A stretch of 64,000 nucleotides of DNA from Onthophagus taurus (Eukaryota > Arthropoda > Insecta > Coleoptera > Scarabaeidae), in contig NC_091976.1 in the NCBI RefSeq assembly GCF_036711975.1, positions 25,296,001-25,360,000 on the forward strand, given 5' to 3'. Numbering within the stretch: the stretch's first letter is position 1; the number at the start of each line of letters is the position of its first letter. A program made the position numbers and the translations under genes. This document shows, piece after piece, positions 1-12,500 of this stretch. The notes under the pieces were generated by a model. It was given only the letters and a program-made list of their open reading frames with translations, searched no databases and was not told where the DNA came from.

Positions 1-540
1 GTAAGGATTTCTAGAGTCTTGAGGTTCTATACAGTAGTATACATTTAGCAAATAAGCGTTTCCTTTGTTTCCACGATATCTTGCGACATTTTTGAAATCA
101 TTGGCGTACCACATCTAGTTAGAGGTAAGGAAAAAAAGATTACTCATACACTGAGAGAAATAGATTGTACGAATCGTATTAAATATTATATTACCTTATG
201 GTATATTTTTAGTGCATAGTACAATCCATTTTTCTCAGTGTACCAAACAGAACTCAATAAAACTAAACCTAACTCATCCTAAGCCTAAGCGAAAGCCACG
301 TTAAGCTCCACCTATCCGCACTCAAACCAGATATAGCCTAAATACAACCCAATCCAAATCACGTAGACTAAACTGAACCCATTTCATGCACAACCAAGCC
401 TTATCGAATGCGTTCTCTCAAATCAGTTTCAACACAACTTCCAAATCGGTACAAATTTATCTCTAACTACATAAGCCAAACTCAGGTTCCTTTGGGGTTT
501 ACCCTGGAGTTTCGTCCAATCCGGTTGGAGTGTGTTCCAT

Positions 541-597
541 ACTGGACGTCGCGCCTTTGTTTTACCTACATACAGGAATAAAGGCGCGACGTCCAGT
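541..597. repeat. Perfect 18-bp hairpin, copy 1
   Basis: The left arm ACTGGACGTCGCGCCTTT (541-558) is exactly the reverse complement of 580-597, with a 21-nt AT-rich loop. Its GC-rich arms stand out from the AT-rich surroundings. The same structure recurs at 2,259-2,315. Confidence 0.9.
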
Positions 598-1790
598 CTG
601 GTACACACACCAGCACCATCTTTTCCGATTAAACGGAACCTCGTTTTCCCACATGACTTATCACGAACTTTTTTATTGTAGGGTCGATAGATTTAAAATA
701 AGAAGATTAAAAGAATTTCGATTTAATTGCATTTAAGAAACTATTAGTTTTGTTCAATAACATTCTAATTTTACTCAAAAATATCCATACCAATACTCAA
801 CACCTTCATCTAAACCATATCAAACTAGCAAAATTCAGCTCATCTATCATGTGCTTTTTGCCTTTTTCTTGAATATATTGACCGGCAAATCCAGTTAGGG
901 GAATTTCCTCAAAATAGCTTTGCAACTCTTATCCTTCATCTTCTCATAGTACAATTTTCAATGGGATTATGGAATCCCATTGAAAATTGCTTGATTGAAT
1001 CCATATTCTAGCAATTGCGATCTAAAATTTGTTCTTGGTGTGCATCTTTAGCAAATTATTACAGTTTTACAGTCTTGCTGTTCTTTAATAGGTTATAAAA
1101 TTGCCTCTACCCTGGAACTGCAATCATTGTAAGGTTTTCTAGACTCTTGAGGTTGTGTACACTATCATACGTTTTGTAAATATGTGTTTCCTTTGCTTCC
1201 TCGATATCTTGCTACATTTTTAAGATCATTGGCATAAAGAGAAAAAAGATTTCGGAGACCAAACAGAACTCAATAAAACTAAACCTAACTCGTCGGATAA
1301 CACGGAGGAACTTACAGATCATGCCTTCTCTCCATACAGTTGTAGGCAGTCGTTAGATCAATGAATGCAGAAGAAGTTTTGAGATTATATCAGTGCAAAA
1401 TCTGGACAAATCTGATATTTTCCGCTATGGAAGGAATTTTCATTTGCAATGATCCATACGGATATTGGGGTACCTGTGCTTCGGAGTGCAAGGGCAAGTG
1501 TTATAAGTTTAAGCGAAAGCTAAGTTAAACTCCGCTTATTCACACTCAAACCAGATACCAACCCATTTCATGCACAACAAAGCCGTATCGAATGCGTTCT
1601 CCAAAATCAGTCTCAACTCAAATTTCAAATCGGTCTAACTTCCAAACCAAATCAAATCAAATCAACAAATCATCCAAGTAAAATCTTGTTTATTCACACT
1701 TAATCCAAATCTAACTCATACATACTTAAGACAAACCCAACTCATTCGCACTCAATTTGCACCGAACCCAAACGACGTGAAGCATCTAGT

Positions 1791-2027
1791 TCATTTATAG
1801 CCAAATATTTCCTTCTTATTTCTCCAAATAGCTTTTACAGAGTCTATCTTTGGATTGCAGACAAAGGCATTATCTGCATTGAGGTTATGGGTAAAGACAA
1901 GATATTCTAAATCGTTTTTTTCCGTTTCGTAGTAATGAATTATCGAGGTGGTCGTTTTCTTATCTTCGCAGTTGGGTAAAAAGTAGTAATAATAATAACC
2001 CTTAAACTCTCTGACAACTCGAGTCAT
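1791..2027 (-). other. Unrecognised ORF fragment inside repeat copy 2
   Basis: An open frame of about 78 codons on the minus strand, rich in Tyr, Asn and Lys and ending in WRNKKEIFGYK before a stop. It lies in the part of repeat copy 2 that copy 1 lacks. I do not recognise a family. The balanced composition hints at a real protein fragment (transposon or retroposed exon), but there is no start context or splice evidence. Confidence 0.2.
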
Positions 2028-2258
2028 TAGAATTAGGGACTTTCCAGTAGAAAACTTAAATGTAGTAACTAATCTACGATGGCATATACAACACCCAGAT
2101 CTTCATCGTTATTTGAAGTGGTTGAGAAGTCTCTTGACACCTACAGTACTGATTGCTAAGGACTTCTCGATGTCAAAATCAGCAATAAATAGTGCTATTT
2201 TTACCTTTCCTGGAGATTTCGCTGGGGTTTCGTCTAATCCGGTTGGAGTGTGTTCCAT

Positions 2259-2315
2259 ACTGGACGTCGCGCCTTTATTTTACCTACATACAGAAATAAT
2301 GGCGCGACGTCCAGT
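2259..2315. repeat. Perfect 15-bp hairpin, copy 2
   Basis: The arm ACTGGACGTCGCGCC (2,259-2,273) is matched perfectly by 2,301-2,315. The loop resembles that of copy 1 but has point changes; arm pairing is kept, although the TTT/AAA end of the stem is lost. Confidence 0.9.
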
Positions 2316-2520
2316 CCTTTTCCGATTAGACGTAACTTCCTTTTTCCACATGGTTTATTTCTGAGCTTTTTATATCAAACTCATGTTATCACGATGTTTT
2401 TTATTTTAGAGTCGATAGATTTAAAATAACAAGATTAAAAGAATTTCGATTTAATGTATTTAAGAATCTATTAGTTTTGTTCAATAACATTTTAATTTTA
2501 CTCAAAAATAAAAAGAATTT

Positions 2521-3300
2521 AATCACCTAAAACTACTTATGCATTCTAATCTCCGCTTCCGTTTCTTACAATAGATAGACACAAACGAATTTAAACCTTT
2601 TAAAACCCCCAGGTTAATCACCAACAAAGAATTTTTTTTATCTAAACGGAAAACCCTCCCCCACAAATGACCGTTATTGAAAACCGGTCGCAAGAATTCA
2701 GGTAACTAAAAGTAGAAAGGAAGCACGTTTTTGCTTTTTTATTTCTAATTTATTGTATTCTTTTCTTTTCTTAGGTGTATTGTTGTTGTCTGGGGAGTTT
2801 AAATTTTATCGATCGTTAAGAATGGAATTAAACAGAAATTGGCTACGAGAAGCTAATCAAATCACGCCTCTTATTACAAACTGGAAAATAAAGAACTTGG
2901 GTATATGGGCTTTCGTTTAATGAATTCTCTAAAGCTTTACGAATCGATTTGCAACAGTCACGAAGTTAAGATATTCTTGTCGTGGTGTATAGTTTAAGAA
3001 AAAATATATTTTTAAAATTCTCTAACAAATCATTATAAGAATATTTTATACCTGTTTGAGGGGGACAAATTTGGATGATACTGATGATGGTGGTGTTACA
3101 GGTACAAGAAAAAAGAAGAGGTGGTGTTTATGGGTCAAAAGTATAAAACCACCATCACGACCATCCTCTTAGGTACTTAACTGCGTGAGTTGTCCGGTAT
3201 AACACGGTCACAATTGGAAGGAGAGAGCACCAAGAATCGCCGCTGTTTTTTTACCTCATCCGTGCCGGCAATTTCACTTCTTCGGATCGCGTAGAGAATT
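2521..3300. other. Intergenic stretch upstream of the YGPP-protein gene
   Basis: AT-rich sequence with no supported gene. It leads into the presumed 5' end of the plus-strand gene that starts translation at 3,555. Confidence 0.4.
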
Positions 3301-3320
3301 CAGTGTCACGTGTATATACG
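3299..3320 (+). promoter_or_regulatory. Possible core promoter of the YGPP-protein gene
   Basis: TCAGT (an arthropod initiator-like pentamer, near 3,300), an E-box CACGTG (3,307-3,312) and TATATA (3,313-3,318) cluster about 240 bp upstream of the first ATG. The position suits a promoter followed by an AT-rich 5' UTR. Such motifs are common by chance; only transcript 5' ends would settle it. Confidence 0.25.
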
Positions 3321-3554
3321 CAAGAAGTGGAGGAATACGTTTGAAATCGAATTAAACCGAAACTAATTAAAATCAAATTTAATAAATATTTTTGTGTACG
3401 GTTTTATTGTGATTTTTTCTTTTTTTAAAAATAAACTTTACGGACTATAATTCGTGTTGATTTTTTTTGGACGTTCTGAAGATTCAGTTGGTTTTTTTCT
3501 TTTGGAGATGTCACTTTGCAGAAACGGATAAGTTTTCATCGGGTTATCGTAATT

Positions 3555-6500
3555 ATGAAAGTGTTGAAGGTACGTTTTAAATTTTTGATTTCGCATAACC
3601 CTTATTGTATTGAGAAATTTGGAATTATGTGGGTTCGTTTTCTTTTTTTATGTATTAGCAAATTAACGAATCTTTATGTTAATTATTATTTAACACTTAA
3701 ATCAAAATTCAGTGTTCTTTTTTTAACTTACCCAAATCTACTTGGACCCATTAGATAGTTCTGCTAAGGTATTATTTTTCTGAAAACATTTTTGATTTTG
3801 CTTTAAGTCTTTACGAGTCTTTCATATCTGAAAGCTTCAAAGTTTACATATTGGCATAAATATGATTATTGAACCTACATCAATTATATAAACATTTTTT
3901 TAGTTCAAAATCAATGATTACCATCTTTCTGGAAATATAGTGTTAGCTTTCTGGCTGCTTCATTATTCATTACTCTTAGTAGTAAATGATGATTTTTTCA
4001 AACATTGTATTTCAATTATTGATTACGGAATCACTGTTAGTTTTGGACTATTTAATAATTATTATATCGACAACAACGGAAATTGCAGCGCTTCGACCAC
4101 AAGCAACCACGACAAAATCAAAATTTCATACTCTCCGTTCTGAGTTTACACGAGATTGCTTGCGACTGCGACGCTGCAATATGTATTGTTGAATCTAGTA
4201 TCGATTATTAGAGCAAACTCTAAATTGCATGACAATGTTTGGAATTAATTTTAAAAACTGTAAACTACGAAAAAAGTTATGGTTATCTAAAGACTTAGGT
4301 ATTTTAAGGGATTTCTACAGGATTTCTTGTCATGTCTAAAGGTACCTAGGAATTCTCACCAAGTTTTAAGGATTCTTAGGCATATCCAGAGATTTTAACG
4401 ATTTATAGAAGATTTTCCATGATTTTGAGAATATTTCTTTCGGATTATATGAAATGTCTAGAATATCCAAGAATTTCCAAAGATGTCTAAAAGTTCATCA
4501 AAATCTTCGGACTGTTTTAGAGATATCTGTGGATTTATTGTTCTTTATAGGGGATTTCTACAAAATTATTATTTATCGGTCTTGAATTAAGGTTGAAATT
4601 TCTCGGCCGCAAACGATTTCTTAACCGAGTGAGCATTTTTGATTAAGCTGAGGTTGGTTAATAGCCAACACACATTCCATGATTAATTAATTGTTTTCAG
4701 ATATCAAACACCATTCAGTTGTATGATTAGGCAAAATTAGGCATGCTGTGTCGTATACCACAATCTAAACACATTAGCCATAAAAAATCTGTTTAAAGAC
4801 GATAAAACCTTTCATAGGTTAATCTCAAAAAGTTTTAAACTCTATAGATGAAACAACAAAACCTTTATGGCATGTTTGAGCTTGCGATGCAAAAAACTTT
4901 GTTTTTCTGCTTTTCCAACAAAATTTCGCATGTTGTTTTTTGTTTCTCCACGTATCGTTCCAACAGTTGATATGGGTCTCTTATTCCATTTTTCAAGATC
5001 TTGCCCATTTGATCTAAACGGAGTCAAACATCTTGTCGAATCACGTCCAGCTTGTTGGTTAACTGTTCTTGTTCGTCTGGGTGTCATCTAATGCTTGCAA
5101 TTCTTCGTCTTCAAATTTTGTCGGTAATGTTTGTTCTTTGTCTTCCACACAAAAATCTCCAGTTTTGAAACTTTGAAATCAATCACGAGAGATTTTTTCA
5201 GATATCTTCTTTACGTTTCTTTCTGGTAATATCTGGGTTTCTCCTTGCTTTTGATGTCTGATATTTGTTAGAATTTTCTGGGATCAAATTTATTAATATC
5301 TACGAATATCCAGGTATTTCTAGATGCTAAATTTCCAACTAATTTATTTATTAATGTTATTTAACGACGTGTAAGAGTTGGTTGGCAGTTTTAGGCATTT
5401 CCAGAGATTTTAATGATTTGTAGATGATTTTCCATGATTTTGAGAATATTTTTTCGGGATATTACGAAATATCTAGAATATCCAAGAATTTCCAAAGATG
5501 TCTAAAAATTCATAAAAATCTTCAGACTGTTTAAGAGATATCTGCGGATTTATTATTCTTTATAGGGGATTTCCACAAAATGTCTGAGTATCGCAAGGAT
5601 TTTTGAGAAAGTTCGAGCTTATCTTACCTTTTTTTATGAGTTCCTGAGTAAACCTGAATCTGTGGGTTGGATGGGTTGGGTTCATGGTTGTTGTGTTCAT
5701 ATTCTGTCTCTGCGGCATCTATAAAGTTCTCATTCATGGCTATCATATCGTCTATCATATTCAGTAGATCTAGCCTGAGGGTTTAAGTGATTTTTCAAAA
5801 ATTTATTTATTGGTCTTGAATTGAGGTTGTAATTTCTCGGCCGCAAGCCATTTCTTAACCAAGCGAACAATTTTGATTAAGCTGAGGTTGGTAATGGCCA
5901 AAGCAAATTCCATGATATTAAAAATTAATTGTTTCAGATGTCAAATACTATTCAGTTGTATGATTAGGTAAAATTAGGCATTCTGTGTCCTATAACACAA
6001 TCTAAACACATTAACCATAAAAAAATCTTTTTAAGGACAATAAAACCTTTCATAGTGTCAACTCAAAAAAGTTTTAAACTCTACAGATAAAACAACAAAA
6101 TCTTTATGGAATGGTCGGACCTACGATGCAAAAAGCCTTGTCTTTTCTGCTTTTCCATCAAAATTTTGCATGTTATTTTTTGCTTTTCTACGTGTCTTTC
6201 CAACAGTTGATATGGATCCCATATTCCATCTTTCAAGATCTTGCCCATTTGATGGAAAAACTCAGTTTTCGAACTGAGAACAGCTTGTCGAGTCACAATT
6301 CAAATTTTTTCGGTAGCTTTGTCTTACACACTAAAATTTCCAGTTATGAAACTTTGCCACACGCTTCTTCTTTACGTTCTATAAGTACTTACATTCCCTT
6401 CTGGAAATTTCTGGCTTCCCCCTTGCTTCTGATGTCTTATATTTTTGTTACTTCTATCTCGTTTCTTCTCTATCTTCCTTATTATGTACTTATTTCTAAC

Positions 6501-9500
6501 TTCTTCCTTTCTGAGTGGTTGGTTTGGTCCCCATTTGTAATTTTGTCATGGTTTTGATAGCATGGCATTAACCTCAATGTATCTAGATAACATCTGTCTT
6601 TGACGGCTCTCTGAAAATAATAATCCATAGGAATTAAATTGAAGCTCCTAGATGGCCAAACATCACCATGTCAGTTTTAAAAAGTGTTAAACATTGATAT
6701 AACGTTGGTTATGTGTGAACAATAATGGTCTACAATGATTATTAGTAAAAAATGGCCAGATATTTACATAACTTTCAATGTATAAATGAAATTCGTTAGA
6801 AAAGATGACTTCTTGGTAATCGAGAATATAACAAGAATTTCAACTAGTTGACAACAGAGAGTAGAGTTTAGTAGAAGCAATCCAACCGGTTTCGGCAACT
6901 AAGCCAACATCAGGGTCAACATATAGCGTAACTAATTTAATTATAATGTTAAAATATCGGAAATCGGATCTTTTCACTAACTTTATTATCATCTAAATAA
7001 TGATAAAACGAACATAAAGTGAAATTTCTTTTCTTTATTTTCACCTTTCTTCATCTCCCCTTTTTTTCCGTTCATTTTCTTATTATTCTCTTCCGCATAA
7101 TTTTTTCAATCAGTTTAGGAGGTTGTTGCCGGGAGTGGAACGCAAAGAACAATCCTCTTTTGTACAGTATGGGAAATGTACATCTCGTGAAAGCTTCACA
7201 AAGAGACTTTCAAATAATTTATTTTATGGGATTAGTGGGTTCTTACATTTTATGCGATATTCCGATTATTTAAAACGAGAAAAAAAGTTTAAATCGTAAT
7301 AATTTCATTTATTAAAGTTGATGTGATCGATTAAAGTTGAATCCCGGAAGAAAAGGAACAGTAATAGAAAGTTTAAGTTAAAAAAAACTTTGTATGCAGA
7401 CGATAAAACCGAATGGTAGTAGTACAACTTGTCCAATTCAATGCGTTTCCTGAATATTAAGCGACTCAAACGTGCGATCTTTTAAAATTCTTGCGAAGGT
7501 GAAGAAGAGAAATCAAAAGACATTTAGGCTATGCTAATGTTAAATTTCCGGGAAAGCGTCCTCTGTAAATAATCGCAAAAACTAGTTCGCACAAACTCGT
7601 ATAAAACATCATATAAAAAATACTCCTATCATTTTTGATTCATTATATTTGTTTTCCATTACAAAAGATTCCGAAGAGAAAGCCTTTTTCATTGTCTTTC
7701 TTTCATTTTCTCTTGGGTATTTATTCGGTTCTTCTTGTGTCCCGGATTCGTACCTGTACATTGGGAATCTTAACGACCCGTGAAAACGTGAACATCGTTT
7801 TGCGCAAATATAGGCCTGAGGCGGTTCGATATCATCGTGGCCACTTTCTTTTGGGTATTAGGAAAACGAAGACGATAATCCAACGAGTTGGTGCTACTTA
7901 TGAGTAGGTCATATGCCATGTGGTACATTGTAAGATGAGGCTCTGATCGATGTAACTAAAGCATCGAAGAAGAAAGTTATTAAAAGCGATATTGGTATAT
8001 ATCTTTGATGTGTTTAAAGAAAAAGTTGTTTGTAGAGATCTTTGTGGTCTAAATTCCGTTTTGTTTTTTTGAGGTCGATTAGAAAATCAGATTTTATTTT
8101 GTATATTAATTTTTTAGGTGCTCATAATGCTCTAATTGTTTTTATAGGTTTTTAAATCCACGCGTAATTAATTAAATCATTATGTTTAATAATTATTTTC
8201 AACAACACAATTTATCTTTGAACAATTCTAATCTAGATTAGTAACAAGTTTACTTCAAGAATGTAACATGTTTGCATAAAATGTACAAAACCATTAGCAC
8301 ACTTAGCCACCTGTTACGGCTATTTAACCAGGTATTTATCGTAAAGCTTGAAACACTAGAAGCAACTTAGTTGATAGCAAAACTTTTCTCGTGAAGTATC
8401 TAAACATCAAAGTTCGATTGTTAAACTTTCAAAACCATAAAAATAAACCCGATCGAAAAGAAACCGACCCGATATAAGGAATTGATTTTGTATCGGCGTG
8501 GAATTAGAAGAGAGAAAGTTTTGAAAAAGCTAAATAGAAATAAAAATTTCAGGTTAACATGTCAATCGGATAAACGATCAATCGGACGCGAAGAAAATAA
8601 TAACGTGTTAATAAAAAAATAATCTTGAATAAAGTTACCTCCGGCGAATCGACCTTGAACTTCTTTCTTGTGTTTTAAAGAACCATATACGGATGTGTGT
8701 CAACGAGCCAATATATTTTTCTTGTACAAGACGAGAAACTGCACTTGAAAAATTTCACTCATTGAAAGTTGTTTCTTCTAGGCAGGTGTTTGATTTCTTA
8801 GGTTTTACTGCCCAATTAAACCTTTTAGAGTTAACACGAAGAGAAGTCCTATACGTCTCCTCGAAAGCATTTTCTTCTCTCCTCCGCTGACGTTTACAGT
8901 GCGCATATTTAATTGTCGCTTTCTTTATTTCAACTCTCAATATTATTTATGATTTTGCTGATTTTGCATAAGATTTAATAGTGAAGTAATTTGAATTAAT
9001 TTTATTTCAGGTCTCGATATTACTGACGCTTTTAGTCGCAGTTATTGCCGAGGACGAACTTAGACAATCAACAGATCTCAAAGAAACTCAAAACAACAAA
9101 GAGGTGACCAAATTGATACTGAAAAAATCCGAATCTGGTCAAGAACAAACATTTTTTTCAAAGTTAAAGAATTGGATTTTTCCCGGAAATAACATTACCC
9201 CGGTTCCAGATAGCAAAGCGGTTGCGGGACATCATGTTCCATTTTACGTAGCCCCTCCAAGACCCATTCATCCAAACAGACCAGACTGCGATCCATGCAA
9301 TAAGGAACCATGGATACCTATTGCAACAAATTACGGCCAAAACACTTTAATCGGATTCGTCCCACAATCAACATTTAATAATGGTAACGGTGGGCCGCAT
9401 CAACAATATGGTCCACCTTCTAATAATTTTGGTGGAAATTTAATTCCACCCAACCCAATTTCACAAAATTTAGTTCTCATTCCACCAGCACAAAATTTCG

Positions 9501-12500
9501 CTCAACCCAATAAAAATTATGGACCACCGATTCAATTAGATTCTTCGCAATTAGTACCTCCTCCTCAATATGGACCTCCACTTCAATATGGACCCCCACA
9601 AATATCACCATCAACCCAATATGGACCACCAGTTCAACTTGGACCATCACCTCAATTAGGACCATCTCTTCAACTTGGACCTCCACCACAAAATAATCCT
9701 CCACCTCAACTTGGTCCTCCTCCTCAATTAGGTCCACCTCCTCAATTAGGTCCACCTCAACTTGGTCCTCCACCTCAATTAGGTCCACCTATTTATGGTC
9801 CTCCAAAACCACATTCAAATAAAAACTATTTACCCCCTCTCCAAAATAATTTCATTAATCGCCCACCAATTTTCCAAAATCATTTTGTTCCTCGTTTTGT
9901 TCAAAAACCAAGAAATAATTTCCCGATTGGGATGAAACCGCCTCATCCGAGTAGTTTTGTAACAAATTATGGGGTCCCACCAACTAGTCAGATTCCATTT
10001 GGAGTTTATGGTCCACCACCCCAAAATTATGGAGCTCCTCCTATCGAGCCTCCAAAACCGGGACCTTCAGATAGTTATGGAAGCCCCATTTCGGGATCAA
10101 ACGCCCAATTTGCTTTAGGGGTGCAAAATGGGAAGGGGTATCTTCCACCACCACCGGCTATAAGTGATGTTGGGGTAACACCATTGCTTAAACTTGAAGA
10201 ATTCGATGAGATTCTTGATGCACCTGATGCACCAAGATTACCTTTACCTTTGCCAAATTTAAATCAGTACCCCATGGCGCCTTTAAGAGCCCCACAAAAT
10301 TTTTTGGTTGATTTCCATGTCGATGGACAAGAAAGCAGACAAAACGAAGTTGTTAATAATAAAGAGATTATTGAAAATAATCAAATTTTGAATACTCAAC
10401 AAATTCCTCAACAAAATGTAATAGACCAAAACGAAGTTCAAATTATTCCAAGTATTCCACTTGCAAATTATATTTCTTCGGTTGAGTATCCAATAAATTT
10501 AGTGCAATCACCAATCGTTGATGTTGCTGTTAACCCAATTGAAGAAGTCAAAACAAATACACAAAAAGAAAATACAAATCAATATGGCCCACCTTTAAAA
10601 CTAAGCCAAAACCCTATCGTTGTTGATAATTACGACAATTACCCATCAAGTTCGAATCACAACGTTTCTTACACAAACTTTAAGCAGGATCATGAAAAAG
10701 ATGTCGAATCATCTTTTAGCAATAAAGTAACTGAATTTATGGCGCACCCAAGTCAAATAAACCAATTACTCCCCCCAAAAGAAATCGAGATAAACACAAA
10801 ACCCCCTTCCGTTGATTATTCGAATTGGGCAGTGTCAAAAACGTACCTTTCCTCATCAATGGTCCCACCTACACCAGGTCCATCAACTTGGTTAACAAAT
10901 TTAGGATTTGGGGAAGAAATAACTACAACGTCAAAACCGAATCAAATCCAAATTATAATCCCTTACACAAAATTATCTTTGAAAGGAAAAAAATCGCCCG
11001 TCAAAGAATTCGAAAATAAATTATCCTTGTACACTTTACCCCCAACAACGGAATCGGAATGGTTAAAATATAGCGAAGCCCCCACCACCCAACCCGAAGT
11101 GATTAACATAAAAGACTTCATAAGGAATAAAGAAAAGGAAGAGCAACAACAAAACATTTTACCATACGATGTTTTAAATTTCCAAAAAAATATTGATGAT
11201 TGGACGGCATTGGAATATTCGCGAAACAATTTCTATGAATTCAAAAAATTAATGTCACCGCCACAAAATCAATCGACATCAAAAGAAATTCCTAAAAACT
11301 TTTTCATCACGAAATCTTACGAAAAAATCACAACGCCGAAAATTTTCGATCACGAACCGGCCGGATCTCATCAAAATGAAAATAAAGTGACGAGTTCTTT
11401 TGAAAATTTCGAAACTAATCTTATCGATGATACGACTATATCAATCAGTACGACCGAAGAAATTACGACTACCACAGAATTACCAATTGAAAGTACAGAT
11501 ATTGTTACGGAAGAATCTAATATCAATGAAGTTGCCCCACAAAAAGAAAAAGTTTACGTTGTTACACCGGAATCTTTGGTGAGAGTTACAACGCCAAAGT
11601 CAACAATAGCATTTAGTCATCCGCCGAAAATCGGTGGTAAAAGTGCTAAACAAATAAAGGATGAATACAATAGTAATTTAAGGTTGATTTTAAGCGAATG
11701 GCCACACCGAAGTAAGTTTAAAAAATAATTTATTTTTATTTTATTATTTATTTTTTTTAGTTAATAATTTGGAGACCACTACGAATAAATCAACCAGTCC
11801 CCATCCATTATTTGGTTTAATGGGAATTTCTTCTTATGTTAACCCAAAGAATGCAACGATAGAAACTTATTCTGGTCATTCTAAGGTATTACTTTCTAAC
11901 GAAAAGAAACAGGTATAAAATTCATGTAATTTAAGTAGTTTTTGTTGGGAAAATTTTTAAAACATATTTGGTTAGAATAGTAAGTAGATCAATTGCACTT
12001 TTTTGTTGTTATACTTGTTTTTTTTTTAATTTGTGTTTTGGTGGCTGGTTTTTATACAAATTTAGAAATAGAGGTGACTAAATAATTGCATACAGTTATA
12101 ATAGTTTTAATATCACACAAAGAGAAATTTTGTTGGAATAATATTTTCTGTAATTAACCACAACTGCTCTTCAATGATTTGGAGAGAAATACACCCGTAG
12201 TTATTTATAAAACACTCTTCTACCGCAAAATAATTTTCTTCGGGAGAAAAAATATTGCTCTCTTTCAAGATTTCGGAGTCTAGGAACATCATGTAATGTC
12301 TAATGCGATTAGGTGTTGAATGTCTTCAACAGATGTCTAAATTGTAGATGTTGAAAATTAGTGCAAAGAAATTTTTCTCAGAGAAGGCATTTCAAAGTAG
12401 ATTGCCTTCCATAGATTCTGTCATAGCTTATTCCTTAAATTATTAGTAATCTTTGTTCTGCTTCAATTTTTCTTTCTCTTTCTTCAATTAAAAGTCTCTT

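Larger units (their letters stand above)
1..2520. repeat. Two diverged copies of a dispersed repeat with a GC-rich hairpin
   Basis: Two colinear copies can be followed. Copy 1 runs about 1-790 and copy 2 about 1,129-2,510. They share, in order: the opening block (1-115 and 1,129-1,240), a C/A-rich block (about 247-430 and 1,263-1,620), a perfect GC-rich hairpin (541-597 and 2,259-2,315) and an AT-rich tail (about 690-785 and 2,420-2,515). Copy 2 carries extra sequence at about 1,290-1,505 and 1,690-2,200. No coding domain is recognisable in the shared part, so this is probably a non-autonomous mobile element or a segmental duplication of one. Confidence 0.7.

Noticed and set aside
3940..4192. 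Two overlapping plus ORFs in intron 1 of the YGPP gene
   Set aside because: Short, AT-driven and overlapping in different frames, with no recognisable motif.
11712..11731. Reading exon 2 of the YGPP gene through to the TAA near 11,726
   Set aside because: A GTAAGT donor at 11,712 and a TTTTTTTTAG acceptor at 11,760 give a normal 49-bp intron, and the next exon continues in frame for 50 codons.
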